The notes under the pieces are model-generated. The model did not search any database. It saw only the letters and a program-made list of their open reading frames with translations, and was not told the origin of the DNA. DNA of 64,000 nucleotides. Origin: Aquibacillus koreensis. GTDB taxonomy: Bacteria > Bacillota > Bacilli > Bacillales > Amphibacillaceae. The translations under genes and the position numbers were made by a program. Position 1 is the first letter of the stretch, and each line of letters starts with the position of its first letter. Below, piece after piece: positions 20,275 through 27,479 of the stretch. The stretch lies in the NCBI RefSeq assembly GCF_025154055.1, contig NZ_JAOALK010000013.1, positions 1 through 64,000 of the forward strand, written 5' to 3'.

Positions 20275-20298
20275 TATTAGAAAGAATGCTTTCTAATA
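20275..20298 (-). promoter_or_regulatory. perfect 10-bp inverted repeat, candidate operator
   Basis: TATTAGAAAG and CTTTCTAATA flank a 4-base AATG centre, starting 10 bases upstream of the membrane-protein start codon and touching its ribosome binding site. It could be a repressor operator or an mRNA hairpin blocking initiation. No regulator gene is adjacent. Confidence 0.5.
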
Positions 20299-20417
20299 AG
20301 ATATATTTCTGATTTGAGAAAAAATAACAAAAAAAGGTAGAAAGTATAAGACGGATTATTTAAAAGTAGTTGAAGACATGTTAGATAATGGACACCATCT
20401 TATTGAAAAGAGGACAA

Positions 20418-20448
20418 AAATAAAAATCGCTACAAAGTAAGCGATTTT
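20418..20448 (-). terminator. intrinsic terminator of the glutathione peroxidase gene
   Basis: AAAATCGCT at 20423-20431 pairs with AGCGATTTT at 20440-20448; on the minus strand it is followed by a T-rich run. Confidence 0.8.
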
Positions 20449-20463
20449 CAAGTTAAGTCATAT

Positions 20464-20943
20464 TTACTTATTCAAGATAGCTTCGATATCCTTCTCAATA
20501 TCTTTTGGCTCATCCTTAGGTGCATATCTTTTTACGACATTCCCATCTTTATCAATTAAGAATTTCGTGAAATTCCATTTTACTTGGTCCGTAATAAAAC
20601 CAGGGGCTTGTTTCACAAGGTATTTAAATAATGGATGTGCAGTCTTTCCTCTAACATCAATTTTGCTGAACATTGGAAATGTAACACCATAATTAAGCTG
20701 ACAAAACGCTTGGATGTCATCATTGGATCCGGGTTCTTGATTCATGAATTGATTACTAGGAAATCCAAGAATCTCTAGACCTTGTTCCTTATACTTATCG
20801 TACAATGCTTGTAGTCCTTCTAATTGGGGAGTGAAACCACATTTACTAGCCGTATTAACAATTAATACTGCCTTGCCTTCATAATCAGATAAGCTTTTTT
20901 CTTCACCTTTAATGGTTTCTACCTCAAAGTCATAAATACCCAT
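20464..20943 (-). CDS. glutathione peroxidase-family thiol peroxidase
   Basis: Reduces peroxides; bacterial members of this length are usually thioredoxin-dependent Cys enzymes rather than glutathione enzymes. The 159-residue protein shows the catalytic tetrad: Cys36 in NTASKCGFT, Gln in GFPSNQF, and Trp-Asn in VKWNFTKFL. Cysteine replaces selenocysteine, as in Bacillus BsaA. The ATG at 20943 is used because GGGAGG lies 8 bases upstream; the in-frame TTG at 20949 is too close. It is monocistronic with its own terminator. Confidence 0.92.
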   Translation of the reverse strand: MGIYDFEVETIKGEEKSLSDYEGKAVLIVNTASKCGFTPQLEGLQALYDKYKEQGLEILGFPSNQFMNQEPGSNDDIQAFCQLNYGVTFPMFSKIDVRGKTAHPLFKYLVKQAPGFITDQVKWNFTKFLIDKDGNVVKRYAPKDEPKDIEKDIEAILNK

Positions 20944-21021
20944 TGCCAAAACCTCCCTTTATTTAATTGAAACATACCAACGGAAAGCAACAATGTCAAA
21001 AATAATGTATTACCGCCACAA

Positions 21022-21053
21022 AGCAAAAAAGACGACCAAAAAATGGTCGTCTT
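21022..21053 (-). terminator. intrinsic terminator of trhO
   Basis: AAGACGACCA pairs with TGGTCGTCTT; on the minus strand the stem is followed by six T. Confidence 0.9.
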
Positions 21054-21062
21054 CTGTATAAT

Positions 21063-22034
21063 TTAAGCTTGTACGCCGTCTTCCTGCTCAATTCTTTCTA
21101 ATCTGGCGTTAATCTCTTCTTGTGATAAGTTTTGTTCTTCTACATATAAGCTGCGTGGAGAAGTGCGGCACTCGTGTGAACATCCGCGCATGTATTTATG
21201 CTCATTTTCCTCTGAGCAAAGCATTTGTCTGTTACACTCAGGGTTTGCACAATTTACATAGCGTTCACATGGTTCACCGTCAAAGTAATCTTTACCAACA
21301 ACCACATGTTCTTTATGGTTAACTGGTACTGCAATACGTTCATCAAAGACGTATAACTGACCATCCCATAGTTCACCACGAACTTCCGGGTCTTTTCCGT
21401 AAGTCACAATTCCTCCGTGTAGTTGCCCTACATCTTCAAAGCCCTCTTTGACAAGCCAACCAGAGAATTTTTCACAACGGATTCCACCTGTGCAATACGT
21501 TAATACTTTTTTGCCTTCTAATTTATCTTTGTTATCTCTAACCCAATTTGGTAGGTCGCGGAATGTTTCAATATCTGGACGAATAGCACCACGGAAATGT
21601 CCAAGGTCATATTCGTAATCATTTCTTGCATCTAAAACAATTGTATCTTCATCTTGCATCGCTTCAAAAAATTCTTTTGGACTCAAGTATTTTCCAGTTG
21701 TTTCTTTTGGATTAACATCATCTTCTAAGCGAAGTGTTACCAATTCAGGGCGAGGACGTACGTGCATTTTCTTAAATGCGTGTCCATCTGCTGGATCCAC
21801 TTTGAAAACCATATCTGCAAAAAGCGGGTCGTTATGCATGGCTTCCATATACTTATTAGTTTGTTCAACTGTCCCAGAAACGGTACCGTTAATACCTTCT
21901 TTTGCGACAAGGATACGACCTTTAAGTTCTAATTCCTTACAGAACTTTAAATGCTCCGCAGCAAATGTCTCTGGATCCTCAATCGTAACATAGTTGTAGT
22001 ACAATAAAACCTGATAATCGTGTTTCGTTTCCAT
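21063..22034 (-). CDS. trhO: tRNA uridine 5-hydroxylase, rhodanese-like (TrhO/YbfQ type)
   Basis: Oxygen-dependent hydroxylation of U34 in a subset of tRNAs, the first step toward mo5U/cmo5U wobble bases. The 323-residue protein has an N-terminal ferredoxin-like domain, a central rhodanese domain with catalytic Cys in [11 protein letters not shown] (about residue 180) and a C-terminal cysteine-rich zinc-like region ([20 protein letters not shown]). Length matches Bacillus YbfQ. The ATG at 22034 follows AGGTGG; six extra upstream codons lack a site. Naming follows the experimentally characterised TrhO family. Confidence 0.93.
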   Translation of the reverse strand: METKHDYQVLLYYNYVTIEDPETFAAEHLKFCKELELKGRILVAKEGINGTVSGTVEQTNKYMEAMHNDPLFADMVFKVDPADGHAFKKMHVRPRPELVTLRLEDDVNPKETTGKYLSPKEFFEAMQDEDTIVLDARNDYEYDLGHFRGAIRPDIETFRDLPNWVRDNKDKLEGKKVLTYCTGGIRCEKFSGWLVKEGFEDVGQLHGGIVTYGKDPEVRGELWDGQLYVFDERIAVPVNHKEHVVVGKDYFDGEPCERYVNCANPECNRQMLCSEENEHKYMRGCSHECRTSPRSLYVEEQNLSQEEINARLERIEQEDGVQA

Positions 22035-22332
22035 GTTATTACCACCTATCATTCATATTTGCAAGATATAAATGTGTGTAGGTTGGATATTCAATTTTAC
22101 ATCGTCTCTTGCAAGAAACTATTTTAACAAAAAAGTATATAAAAGATCAATCTCCTTTAATAAAAATGAAAAAAATTCCTGAAACTTGCTTTTTGCTTCT
22201 AAAAAGAGTAAAGTAAAAATCACAAAAGGCAATTGATTTTGAATATTTCTTTACGATCTTCTAACAATAAGGATGTAAAGGTAATATCGAGATTCAATTA
22301 CTTTGTATTTAAGTGTTAGGAGGTCATGGATT

Positions 22333-22530
22333 ATGACAGGAAAAGTAAAATGGTTTAATGCAGAAAAAGGTTTTGGATTTATCGAGCGCGAAGGTGGAGA
22401 CGATGTATTCGTACACTTCTCAGCTATCCAATCAGAAGGTTTCAAATCTCTTGAAGAAGGTCAAGAAGTTGAATTTGAAATCGTTGATGGCGACCGTGGT
22501 CCACAAGCTGCTAACGTAACTAAATTATAA
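22333..22530 (+). CDS. cold-shock protein (Csp family)
   Basis: A 65-residue single-stranded nucleic acid chaperone. RNP1 (KGFGFIE) and RNP2 (VFVHFS) and the [13 protein letters not shown] start are unmistakable. The ATG at 22333 follows TTAGGAGG. Ten more codons are open upstream but precede the binding site. The AT-rich 5' region (22200-22330) is long enough for a cold-responsive leader, but I see no defined cold box. A terminator follows at once. Paralogue identity (CspB, C, D) is not resolved. Confidence 0.96.
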   Translation: MTGKVKWFNAEKGFGFIEREGGDDVFVHFSAIQSEGFKSLEEGQEVEFEIVDGDRGPQAANVTKL

Positions 22531-22539
22531 TAAAAAGAA

Positions 22540-22572
22540 TGGGCGTATCTCTACGGGGATACGTCCTTTTAC
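22540..22572 (+). terminator. intrinsic terminator after the csp gene
   Basis: GGGCGTATC pairs with GATACGTCC around TCTACGGG, followed by TTTT. Confidence 0.8.
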
Positions 22573-22590
22573 ATAAGTAAGGGGATAGTT

Positions 22591-22884
22591 ATGGATAATA
22601 AAGAGCTAGAAAAGAAAATTATTGATCAATACCAGCAAGATGAGAATATGATGATATTGGTTTTTGCGCAGTGGTGTGTAAATAATGACCTGGATCCAGA
22701 GCAGCTCTATCTGGAAGCATATCCAAAGCAAAGAGGTAACCTGGCTCTGCAGAAAACGTTGGAATTAACGGTATCTAAGGAAGAAGCTGATGAAATTCCG
22801 ACTGAATCCGTATTAGGTGTGTTACAGTTGTTCGGCAATGATGATTTAGCTTTTATCGTTCATAAATATTTGGAAAAAAAGTAA
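22591..22884 (+). CDS. small acidic protein of unknown function
   Basis: A 97-residue, soluble, mostly helical and acidic protein (many Glu/Asp, KEEADEIPTES). No motif that I recognise. The coding status is supported by an AAGGGG site upstream of the ATG, a fully open frame and an immediate terminator that overlaps its stop. It lies between csp and a convergent MFS gene and has no functional context. Confidence 0.75.
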   Translation: MDNKELEKKIIDQYQQDENMMILVFAQWCVNNDLDPEQLYLEAYPKQRGNLALQKTLELTVSKEEADEIPTESVLGVLQLFGNDDLAFIVHKYLEKK

Positions 22885-22918
22885 TGGAGATTTCTAACCA
22901 GAAATCTCCATTGTTTTA
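22883..22918. terminator. bidirectional terminator
   Basis: AATGGAGATTTCT at 22883-22895 and AGAAATCTCCATT at 22900-22912 form a perfect 13-bp stem between two convergent genes, with GTTTTATT on one side and A-rich sequence on the other. Confidence 0.92.
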
Positions 22919-24093
22919 TTAAACTGTAACTTGTAGGTATGCGTGAGTGATAGTCCACAAGCAATGATAACAGGGAGTAAAAGAGATAAATAAACGGCTT
23001 CTGCACCAAAGTTTGATGCGATGATGCCAACGATCGGTCCACTGATGACGACAGAGCCTTGATTACACAACATCCGGTAACTTGCCATTCTGCCGTGATA
23101 TGCTTTTGCTGTAGCAATCTGTTGGATGGATTGTAACAAAACGCGAATCCATGTTGTTCCTAGGCCAACTAAAAACACACCGATAAATGATACAAGTGCT
23201 ATTGGAGCTAACCCTAAGGCCAACAAGCCAATAAAGATAATCACTAGCGCATTTGCCGCTAAACGGTTTTGGTTTACTTTTAGCCACCAAGTTCCGAATA
23301 TTCCTGCTACAACACCACCAACGGATAGGCTTGCATCTAACATGCCATAAACAAAAGCAGTTTGGTTGAGAAATTCGATCGTGTACACAGATAGAAAGCC
23401 TATGGAAGTGTGAAAAACAAGTTGACCGGTAAACATGATCCCGAACAAACGAAATAAAAAAGGGTGCATACGTAAATAAGCAAAGCCTTCTTTTAGATCA
23501 TGACCAATGGAGTGTTTGACTTGAGACCTTGCGACAGGCTTATACGATATTTTAGCTAATAATAAAAAGCTCGCCGCATAACTTATGGTAATAATAAGCA
23601 AAGCAACCGATGCTGTAGCTACCCCAATAATTATCCCTCCAATGCTTGCTCCGATTAAGCTACCGGTAATTCCTGATGCACTAGACTGGGAAAAGATCTT
23701 AGGTAAATCTCTTTTGTTAAACACTTCTGCAGTAAGTGCTTGAATAGATGGTCTAAAAACAGATCCCATTAACTGAATAATCATATGGACAATAAGAATC
23801 ATCCATGCTTCCAACAGGTCTACTAACATAATCGAAAATAAAGCGAACATCGTTATCGTATTAATAAGTATGGATAAGATGGATAGTACTTTTCGGTTTA
23901 TGCGGTCTACAATTACTCCGATAAAAAGGTTAAGAATAACCCCTGGAATAAATCCTAGACTTACCATAAGGCCTGTATATAATGCATCTTCGGTCATTTG
24001 ATATAACATCCATGTAATCACAACAAAATACATGGATCGAGCGAATTCTCCTAGAAAAAAGGAACCAACAATAGCGAAGTGATTTTTTTTCAT
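22894..24093 (-). CDS. major facilitator superfamily transporter (MFS_3/EntS-like)
   Basis: A 399-residue integral membrane protein with about 12 hydrophobic segments. The loop between TM2 and TM3 carries GVIVDRINRKV, the MFS motif A region, and the N-terminal half has the MGSVFRPSIQALTAEVF stretch seen in the EntS/MFS_3 group. The substrate is unknown. Its start overlaps the methyltransferase stop by four bases (ATGA at 24090-24093), so the two are a coupled operon. That pairing suggests export or uptake of something modified by the methyltransferase, or simply a shared resistance role; this is speculation. Confidence 0.9.
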   Translation of the reverse strand: MKKNHFAIVGSFFLGEFARSMYFVVITWMLYQMTEDALYTGLMVSLGFIPGVILNLFIGVIVDRINRKVLSILSILINTITMFALFSIMLVDLLEAWMILIVHMIIQLMGSVFRPSIQALTAEVFNKRDLPKIFSQSSASGITGSLIGASIGGIIIGVATASVALLIITISYAASFLLLAKISYKPVARSQVKHSIGHDLKEGFAYLRMHPFLFRLFGIMFTGQLVFHTSIGFLSVYTIEFLNQTAFVYGMLDASLSVGGVVAGIFGTWWLKVNQNRLAANALVIIFIGLLALGLAPIALVSFIGVFLVGLGTTWIRVLLQSIQQIATAKAYHGRMASYRMLCNQGSVVISGPIVGIIASNFGAEAVYLSLLLPVIIACGLSLTHTYKLQFNKTMEISG

Positions 24094-24869
24094 TTTTTAA
24101 CCGCCTTCCACATTGTCCAGCAATCTTGTTCAAGCACCGGTTCATTATTAGGCAGTCTTACATCCAGATAATCAATCAGTTCCTCGATTTCGTGATCGGA
24201 TAGGGCATGTAATATAGACCGACCAGTCCTCTGTTTGATTTCGGATAATAAAGATTCCTTCGATTGATGCGCTTTCCTTACTTCCCATAATTTAATTTCT
24301 TCTATATCAATAAATCCCTGCTTTTCTAATGCATCTATCACTTTTTCTCCTGCGTATCTCCGTTCTTTTTCTAACTTAATTAACCGTGGAAACTGTTCGA
24401 AAAAGTAGCCGCGAATGTTTGTGTTGCTTGGTTCGGTTAAACAATCGGCAAAGTCACGATCTTGAATAACGAAGACCCCACCTCTTTTTAAAATACGATG
24501 TGCTTCTTTTATAAAAGGGTTGATCGTAGGTAAATGATGAATGAGAGCTCTTGCTAACACCAAATGATATGTGCTTCGTTCTAATCCTGTTTCCTCAGCC
24601 GTTCCATATGCTAGCTTAATTCTAGATTCGCCATGACAATTTTCTCTTGCGCCTTCTAAGATGCTATAGGATGAGTCAATACCAATGACTTCCTGGACAC
24701 CGCAGTCAAGTAGGGCCTTGCTATAGATCCCTCCACCACAGCCTAGATCAACGGCATGATGCACGTCTTTATTTGTAAGTATATCTTTTATTGCTTGTTT
24801 CCATGAAAAACTTGCCACGCGTGATGCATAACTATGTTTCATACTTTTACCATCAAAGTTGATCACCAT
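24090..24869 (-). CDS. class I SAM-dependent methyltransferase
   Basis: A 259-residue methyltransferase: motif I HAVDLGCGGGIYSKALL at about residues 38-54, acidic IGIDSS in motif II, and LARALIHHLP in motif IV with a following helical C-terminal region. Substrate cannot be predicted. First gene of a two-gene minus-strand operon with the MFS transporter. The start (ATG 24869) follows AGGAGG. The divergent LysR gene at 25012 lies 140 bp away and may regulate this operon, as is common for LysR regulators. Confidence 0.88.
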   Translation of the reverse strand: MVINFDGKSMKHSYASRVASFSWKQAIKDILTNKDVHHAVDLGCGGGIYSKALLDCGVQEVIGIDSSYSILEGARENCHGESRIKLAYGTAEETGLERSTYHLVLARALIHHLPTINPFIKEAHRILKRGGVFVIQDRDFADCLTEPSNTNIRGYFFEQFPRLIKLEKERRYAGEKVIDALEKQGFIDIEEIKLWEVRKAHQSKESLLSEIKQRTGRSILHALSDHEIEELIDYLDVRLPNNEPVLEQDCWTMWKAVKK

Positions 24870-25011
24870 TGGTTTTTCCTCCTATATTGCTATTACTAAT
24901 AGTATAAATGTTGGAACTTGATAAAAATAATATGAATAGTTAATTGATAAATATAAGAAAAACTTATAGATTTATCATAGAAGCATTCGTGAAGTGGAAG
25001 GGGGAAACGCG

Positions 25012-25863
25012 GTGAAAGTAGATGATTACCGTTTACTATTAATGCTACAAAAAGAAAAGACAATTAGAGGGGCCGCGGAACGGTTATTTATCTCGCAACC
25101 TGCAGTCAGTCAACGGTTAAAAACAATCGAAGACCAGTGGGGCGATGCATTATTTATTCGAACGCATAAGCATCTAATCCTAACACCAGTTGGCGAGAAG
25201 ATACTATCCTTTGCAAAAGAAGTAGTAAAACAAGAAGAAGCTTTACATGATTCTATTTCTTCGTTATCGGAAGAAGTGACCGGCACTTTATCCTTAGGTG
25301 TATCCTCCATGGTTGGCCAATATCTATTGCCGAGCATCCTACAAAAGTATGTGGAGGAATACCCAGATGTAACGATTGAACTGGAGACCGGGCTAAGTAA
25401 TGTACTTGTAAAAGGGGATTATCACGTCACCATTATACGAGGAGAAGGCATTCATGATAAAGTATGTGAATCCCTTCTTGCAGATGGTTTATATTTAATT
25501 GATAAGAAAATGAAGGAGATTCGAACGCCAAGAACGTTAATCGAGTTTCAAACAGATCAAAAGTATCAATCTACCGTTAATGATTGGTTCATAAGCCAAG
25601 GTGCTGCCAAACCCTCCCAAGTTATCAAAGTGGATCAAATTGAAACGTGTAAACAGTTAATGCTGCACGGGATCGGTATGGCTGTTTTACCAGAGAGCTC
25701 TATTAAAGATGTTGATGACAGGCTTTATGAAAAAGTGCCACTAATTATTGATGGAAAGCTACTAGTCCGACAAACGTGGCTTTGCTATGCGGAAGCAGCC
25801 AAACAATTGCCACAAGTGCAGGCCTTTATATCTATGGTGCAGCAGCATCTGTTAACGCGGTAA
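25012..25863 (+). CDS. LysR-family transcriptional regulator
   Basis: A 283-residue regulator with an N-terminal winged helix-turn-helix (TIRGAAERLFISQPAVSQRLKTIEDQWGD split over residues 19-47) and a periplasmic-binding-like effector domain (GTLSLGVSSMVGQYLLPSIL onwards). The GTG at 25012 is preferred since GGAAGGGGG lies just upstream; another in-frame GTG at 24994 lacks a site. It is divergent from the methyltransferase/MFS operon, a probable target. The effector is unknown. Confidence 0.92.
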   Translation: MKVDDYRLLLMLQKEKTIRGAAERLFISQPAVSQRLKTIEDQWGDALFIRTHKHLILTPVGEKILSFAKEVVKQEEALHDSISSLSEEVTGTLSLGVSSMVGQYLLPSILQKYVEEYPDVTIELETGLSNVLVKGDYHVTIIRGEGIHDKVCESLLADGLYLIDKKMKEIRTPRTLIEFQTDQKYQSTVNDWFISQGAAKPSQVIKVDQIETCKQLMLHGIGMAVLPESSIKDVDDRLYEKVPLIIDGKLLVRQTWLCYAEAAKQLPQVQAFISMVQQHLLTR

Positions 25864-25885
25864 CATTTGGGGGCACGCAACTGAA

Positions 25886-25999
25886 TAATTCGGTGAACCC
25901 GACACGTAATTCGGTGAACCCGACATGTAATTCAGTGAACGCGACACGTAATTCAGTGAAAGCGACATATAATTCAGTGAACCCGACACGTAATTCAGT
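25886..25999 (-). repeat. array of six 9-bp boxes at exact 21-bp spacing, family D copy 1
   Basis: On the minus strand the box ACTGAATTA (ACCGAATTA in two) is repeated; on the plus strand TAATTCRGT starts at 25886, 25907, 25928, 25949, 25970 and 25991. The 12-base spacers are GC-richer (GTGTCGGGTTC-like). A lone forward ACTGAATAA at 25880 overlaps the first box head-on. Since 21 is a multiple of three, both strands stay open, but there is no ribosome binding site and no protein-like composition. The array lies between the lysR stop and a bidirectional terminator. Confidence 0.95.
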
Positions 26000-26017
26000 A
26001 AGTTCACCTATAGTCAA

Positions 26018-26049
26018 TAAAAAAAGACATCCACACAAAAGTGGATGTC
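26018..26049. terminator. terminator between lysR and the dehydrogenase gene
   Basis: GACATCCAC at 26026-26034 pairs with GTGGATGTC at 26041-26049. The minus-strand T tract is long, so it mainly serves the minus-strand dehydrogenase. Confidence 0.88.
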
Positions 26050-26054
26050 CCCCA

Positions 26055-26927
26055 TTACTTTTTACTTAACAATTTAATCAACGCCTGTGTACCGCTATCC
26101 TCTTCGCCTAACTCAGCTAATTCTTTATAGAGAGATAGTGATAACTCAAGCCCTGGTGTTGTTAGGTTCATTTCCTTTGCAGATTCTAAAGCGATGGTCA
26201 TGTCCTTAATAAAATGCTTCACATAAAATCCTGGTGCATAATCTCCAGCAATCATGCGAGGGGCTAGATTCGATAATGACCAACTACCTGCTGCACCGGT
26301 CGTAATGCTCTCTAATACACGCGCAGGATCTAAGCCAGCTTTTTTAGCATACATAATCGACTCGCATACTCCAATCATGGTAGAGGCGATCGTAATTTGA
26401 TTACACATTTTGGTGTGTTGACCAGCACCAGCTTCTCCTTGCAGTACAATGTTTGCCCCCATTACATTAAAAATTGGCAGTACAGCATCAAATGCTTGTT
26501 GCTCTCCTCCAACCATAATAGCAAGCGTCCCGTTTCTTGCACCAATATCACCACCAGAAACAGGCGCATCCAACGCGTGGATTTTTTTATCTTTTGCCTT
26601 GTTAAAAATAGATTGTGCTAGCATTGGACTTGAGGTTGTCATATCAATAACATATGTACCTGCTTTTGCATGGTTTAGTATGCCGTTTTCGTTAAGATAA
26701 ACTTCCTCTACATCACTAGGGTAGCCAACGATCGTAATAATTACATCTGAATCTGCTGCTAAGTCTGCTACAGTATCTTTCCATGTCGCTCCTTGTTCAA
26801 TCAACTCACTTGCTTTTTCTTTTGTTCTAGTAAAAATATTTAATGGATAACCGGCTTGTAGTAAATTTTTAGCCATGCTCTTTCCCATTACACCTGTACC
26901 AACAAATCCAATTTTTACATTTGCCAT
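26055..26927 (-). CDS. NAD(P)-dependent beta-hydroxyacid dehydrogenase (YkwC-like)
   Basis: A 290-residue member of the 3-hydroxyisobutyrate/tartronate semialdehyde reductase family. N-terminal Rossmann motif GFVGTGVMGKSMAKNLL, substrate-binding DAPVSGGDIGARNGTL, and catalytic Lys in GAGQHTKMCNQ. The length matches Bacillus YkwC. The physiological substrate is not evident from the sequence. ATG 26927 is preferred over GTG 26936 because the latter leaves no room for the AAAGG site. It is monocistronic. Confidence 0.88.
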   Translation of the reverse strand: MANVKIGFVGTGVMGKSMAKNLLQAGYPLNIFTRTKEKASELIEQGATWKDTVADLAADSDVIITIVGYPSDVEEVYLNENGILNHAKAGTYVIDMTTSSPMLAQSIFNKAKDKKIHALDAPVSGGDIGARNGTLAIMVGGEQQAFDAVLPIFNVMGANIVLQGEAGAGQHTKMCNQITIASTMIGVCESIMYAKKAGLDPARVLESITTGAAGSWSLSNLAPRMIAGDYAPGFYVKHFIKDMTIALESAKEMNLTTPGLELSLSLYKELAELGEEDSGTQALIKLLSKK

Positions 26928-27122
26928 TTTCGCCACGCCTTTCTTGCTTTCTTTGAATTTTATTTAGAGGTTAATCCTAATTATCCATCAGAAAGGATGG
27001 AATAACAAATTAATATATTATGTTTTTTAGGAAAAATTATGCATTGCAAGAATAAAATATCTGTGATAGATTCTATATATAGTAATAATATTAAAACTGA
27101 ATACTATATCTTGTTTATATCA

Positions 27123-27285
27123 AGTGTAGGTGACAATTTGTCTTAAAAAGGGAACTTGGTGAAAGTCCAAGACTGTCCCCGCAACTGTAATTGCGAACGA
27201 ACGAGCAAAACCACTGAGTGATTTATTCATTTGGGAAGGAGCTTTAGTAGGTTGATGCAAAAGTCAGTAGACCTGCCTATACTTG
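27123..27285 (+). ncRNA. cobalamin (B12) riboswitch
   Basis: Core segments are present: AAAAAGGGAA...GGTGAAAGTCCAAGACTGTCCCCGCAAC (27146-27185) and a B12-box-like AGTCAGTAGACCTGCC (27262-27277). It precedes the ribonucleotide reductase genes. With the downstream terminator it should switch the operon off when adenosylcobalamin is plentiful. Between 26928 and 27122 there is only AT-rich sequence. Confidence 0.93.
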
Positions 27286-27401
27286 ACGATGTTTCTTTTC
27301 TTCGGGGGTTGAGATACGGAAACGATAGAATAATTTGTTTAAAAAAGATTCGCTATACTTGTGTAGTGAATATTATTTTATGCACTTTCTGTCGTTTTTT
27401 G

Positions 27402-27431
27402 TACGCTCATGTCGCTCATGGGCGTTTTTTT
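27402..27431 (+). terminator. terminator of the cobalamin riboswitch expression platform
   Basis: ACGCTCATG pairs with CATGGGCGT (one G-U pair) around TCGCT, followed by seven T, about 50 bases ahead of the reductase start. Confidence 0.88.
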
Positions 27432-27479
27432 AATGGAGAAAAAAGCAGAAACTTGATAGAGGAGAGGGAGGAAGTTTCC

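Noticed and set aside
20341-20440. Possible short coding remnant (a frame reading YKTDYLKVVEDMLDNGHHLIEK) between the membrane protein and glutathione peroxidase genes
   Set aside because: There is a stop just upstream, no usable start with a ribosome binding site, and it runs into the terminator. It may be a gene fragment but cannot be called a gene.
25776-26069. Open reading frames on both strands across the 21-bp array, with a 7-residue NSVNPTR-type repeat
   Set aside because: The open frames follow automatically from a 21-bp repeat that lacks stops. There is no ribosome binding site, both strands are equally open, and the array at 33167 shows the same boxes without keeping a repeat peptide.
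27231-27479. N-terminal extension of the ribonucleotide reductase large subunit by 83 codons
   Set aside because: The region is the cobalamin riboswitch and its terminator; the real start at 27480 has GGGAGG upstream.
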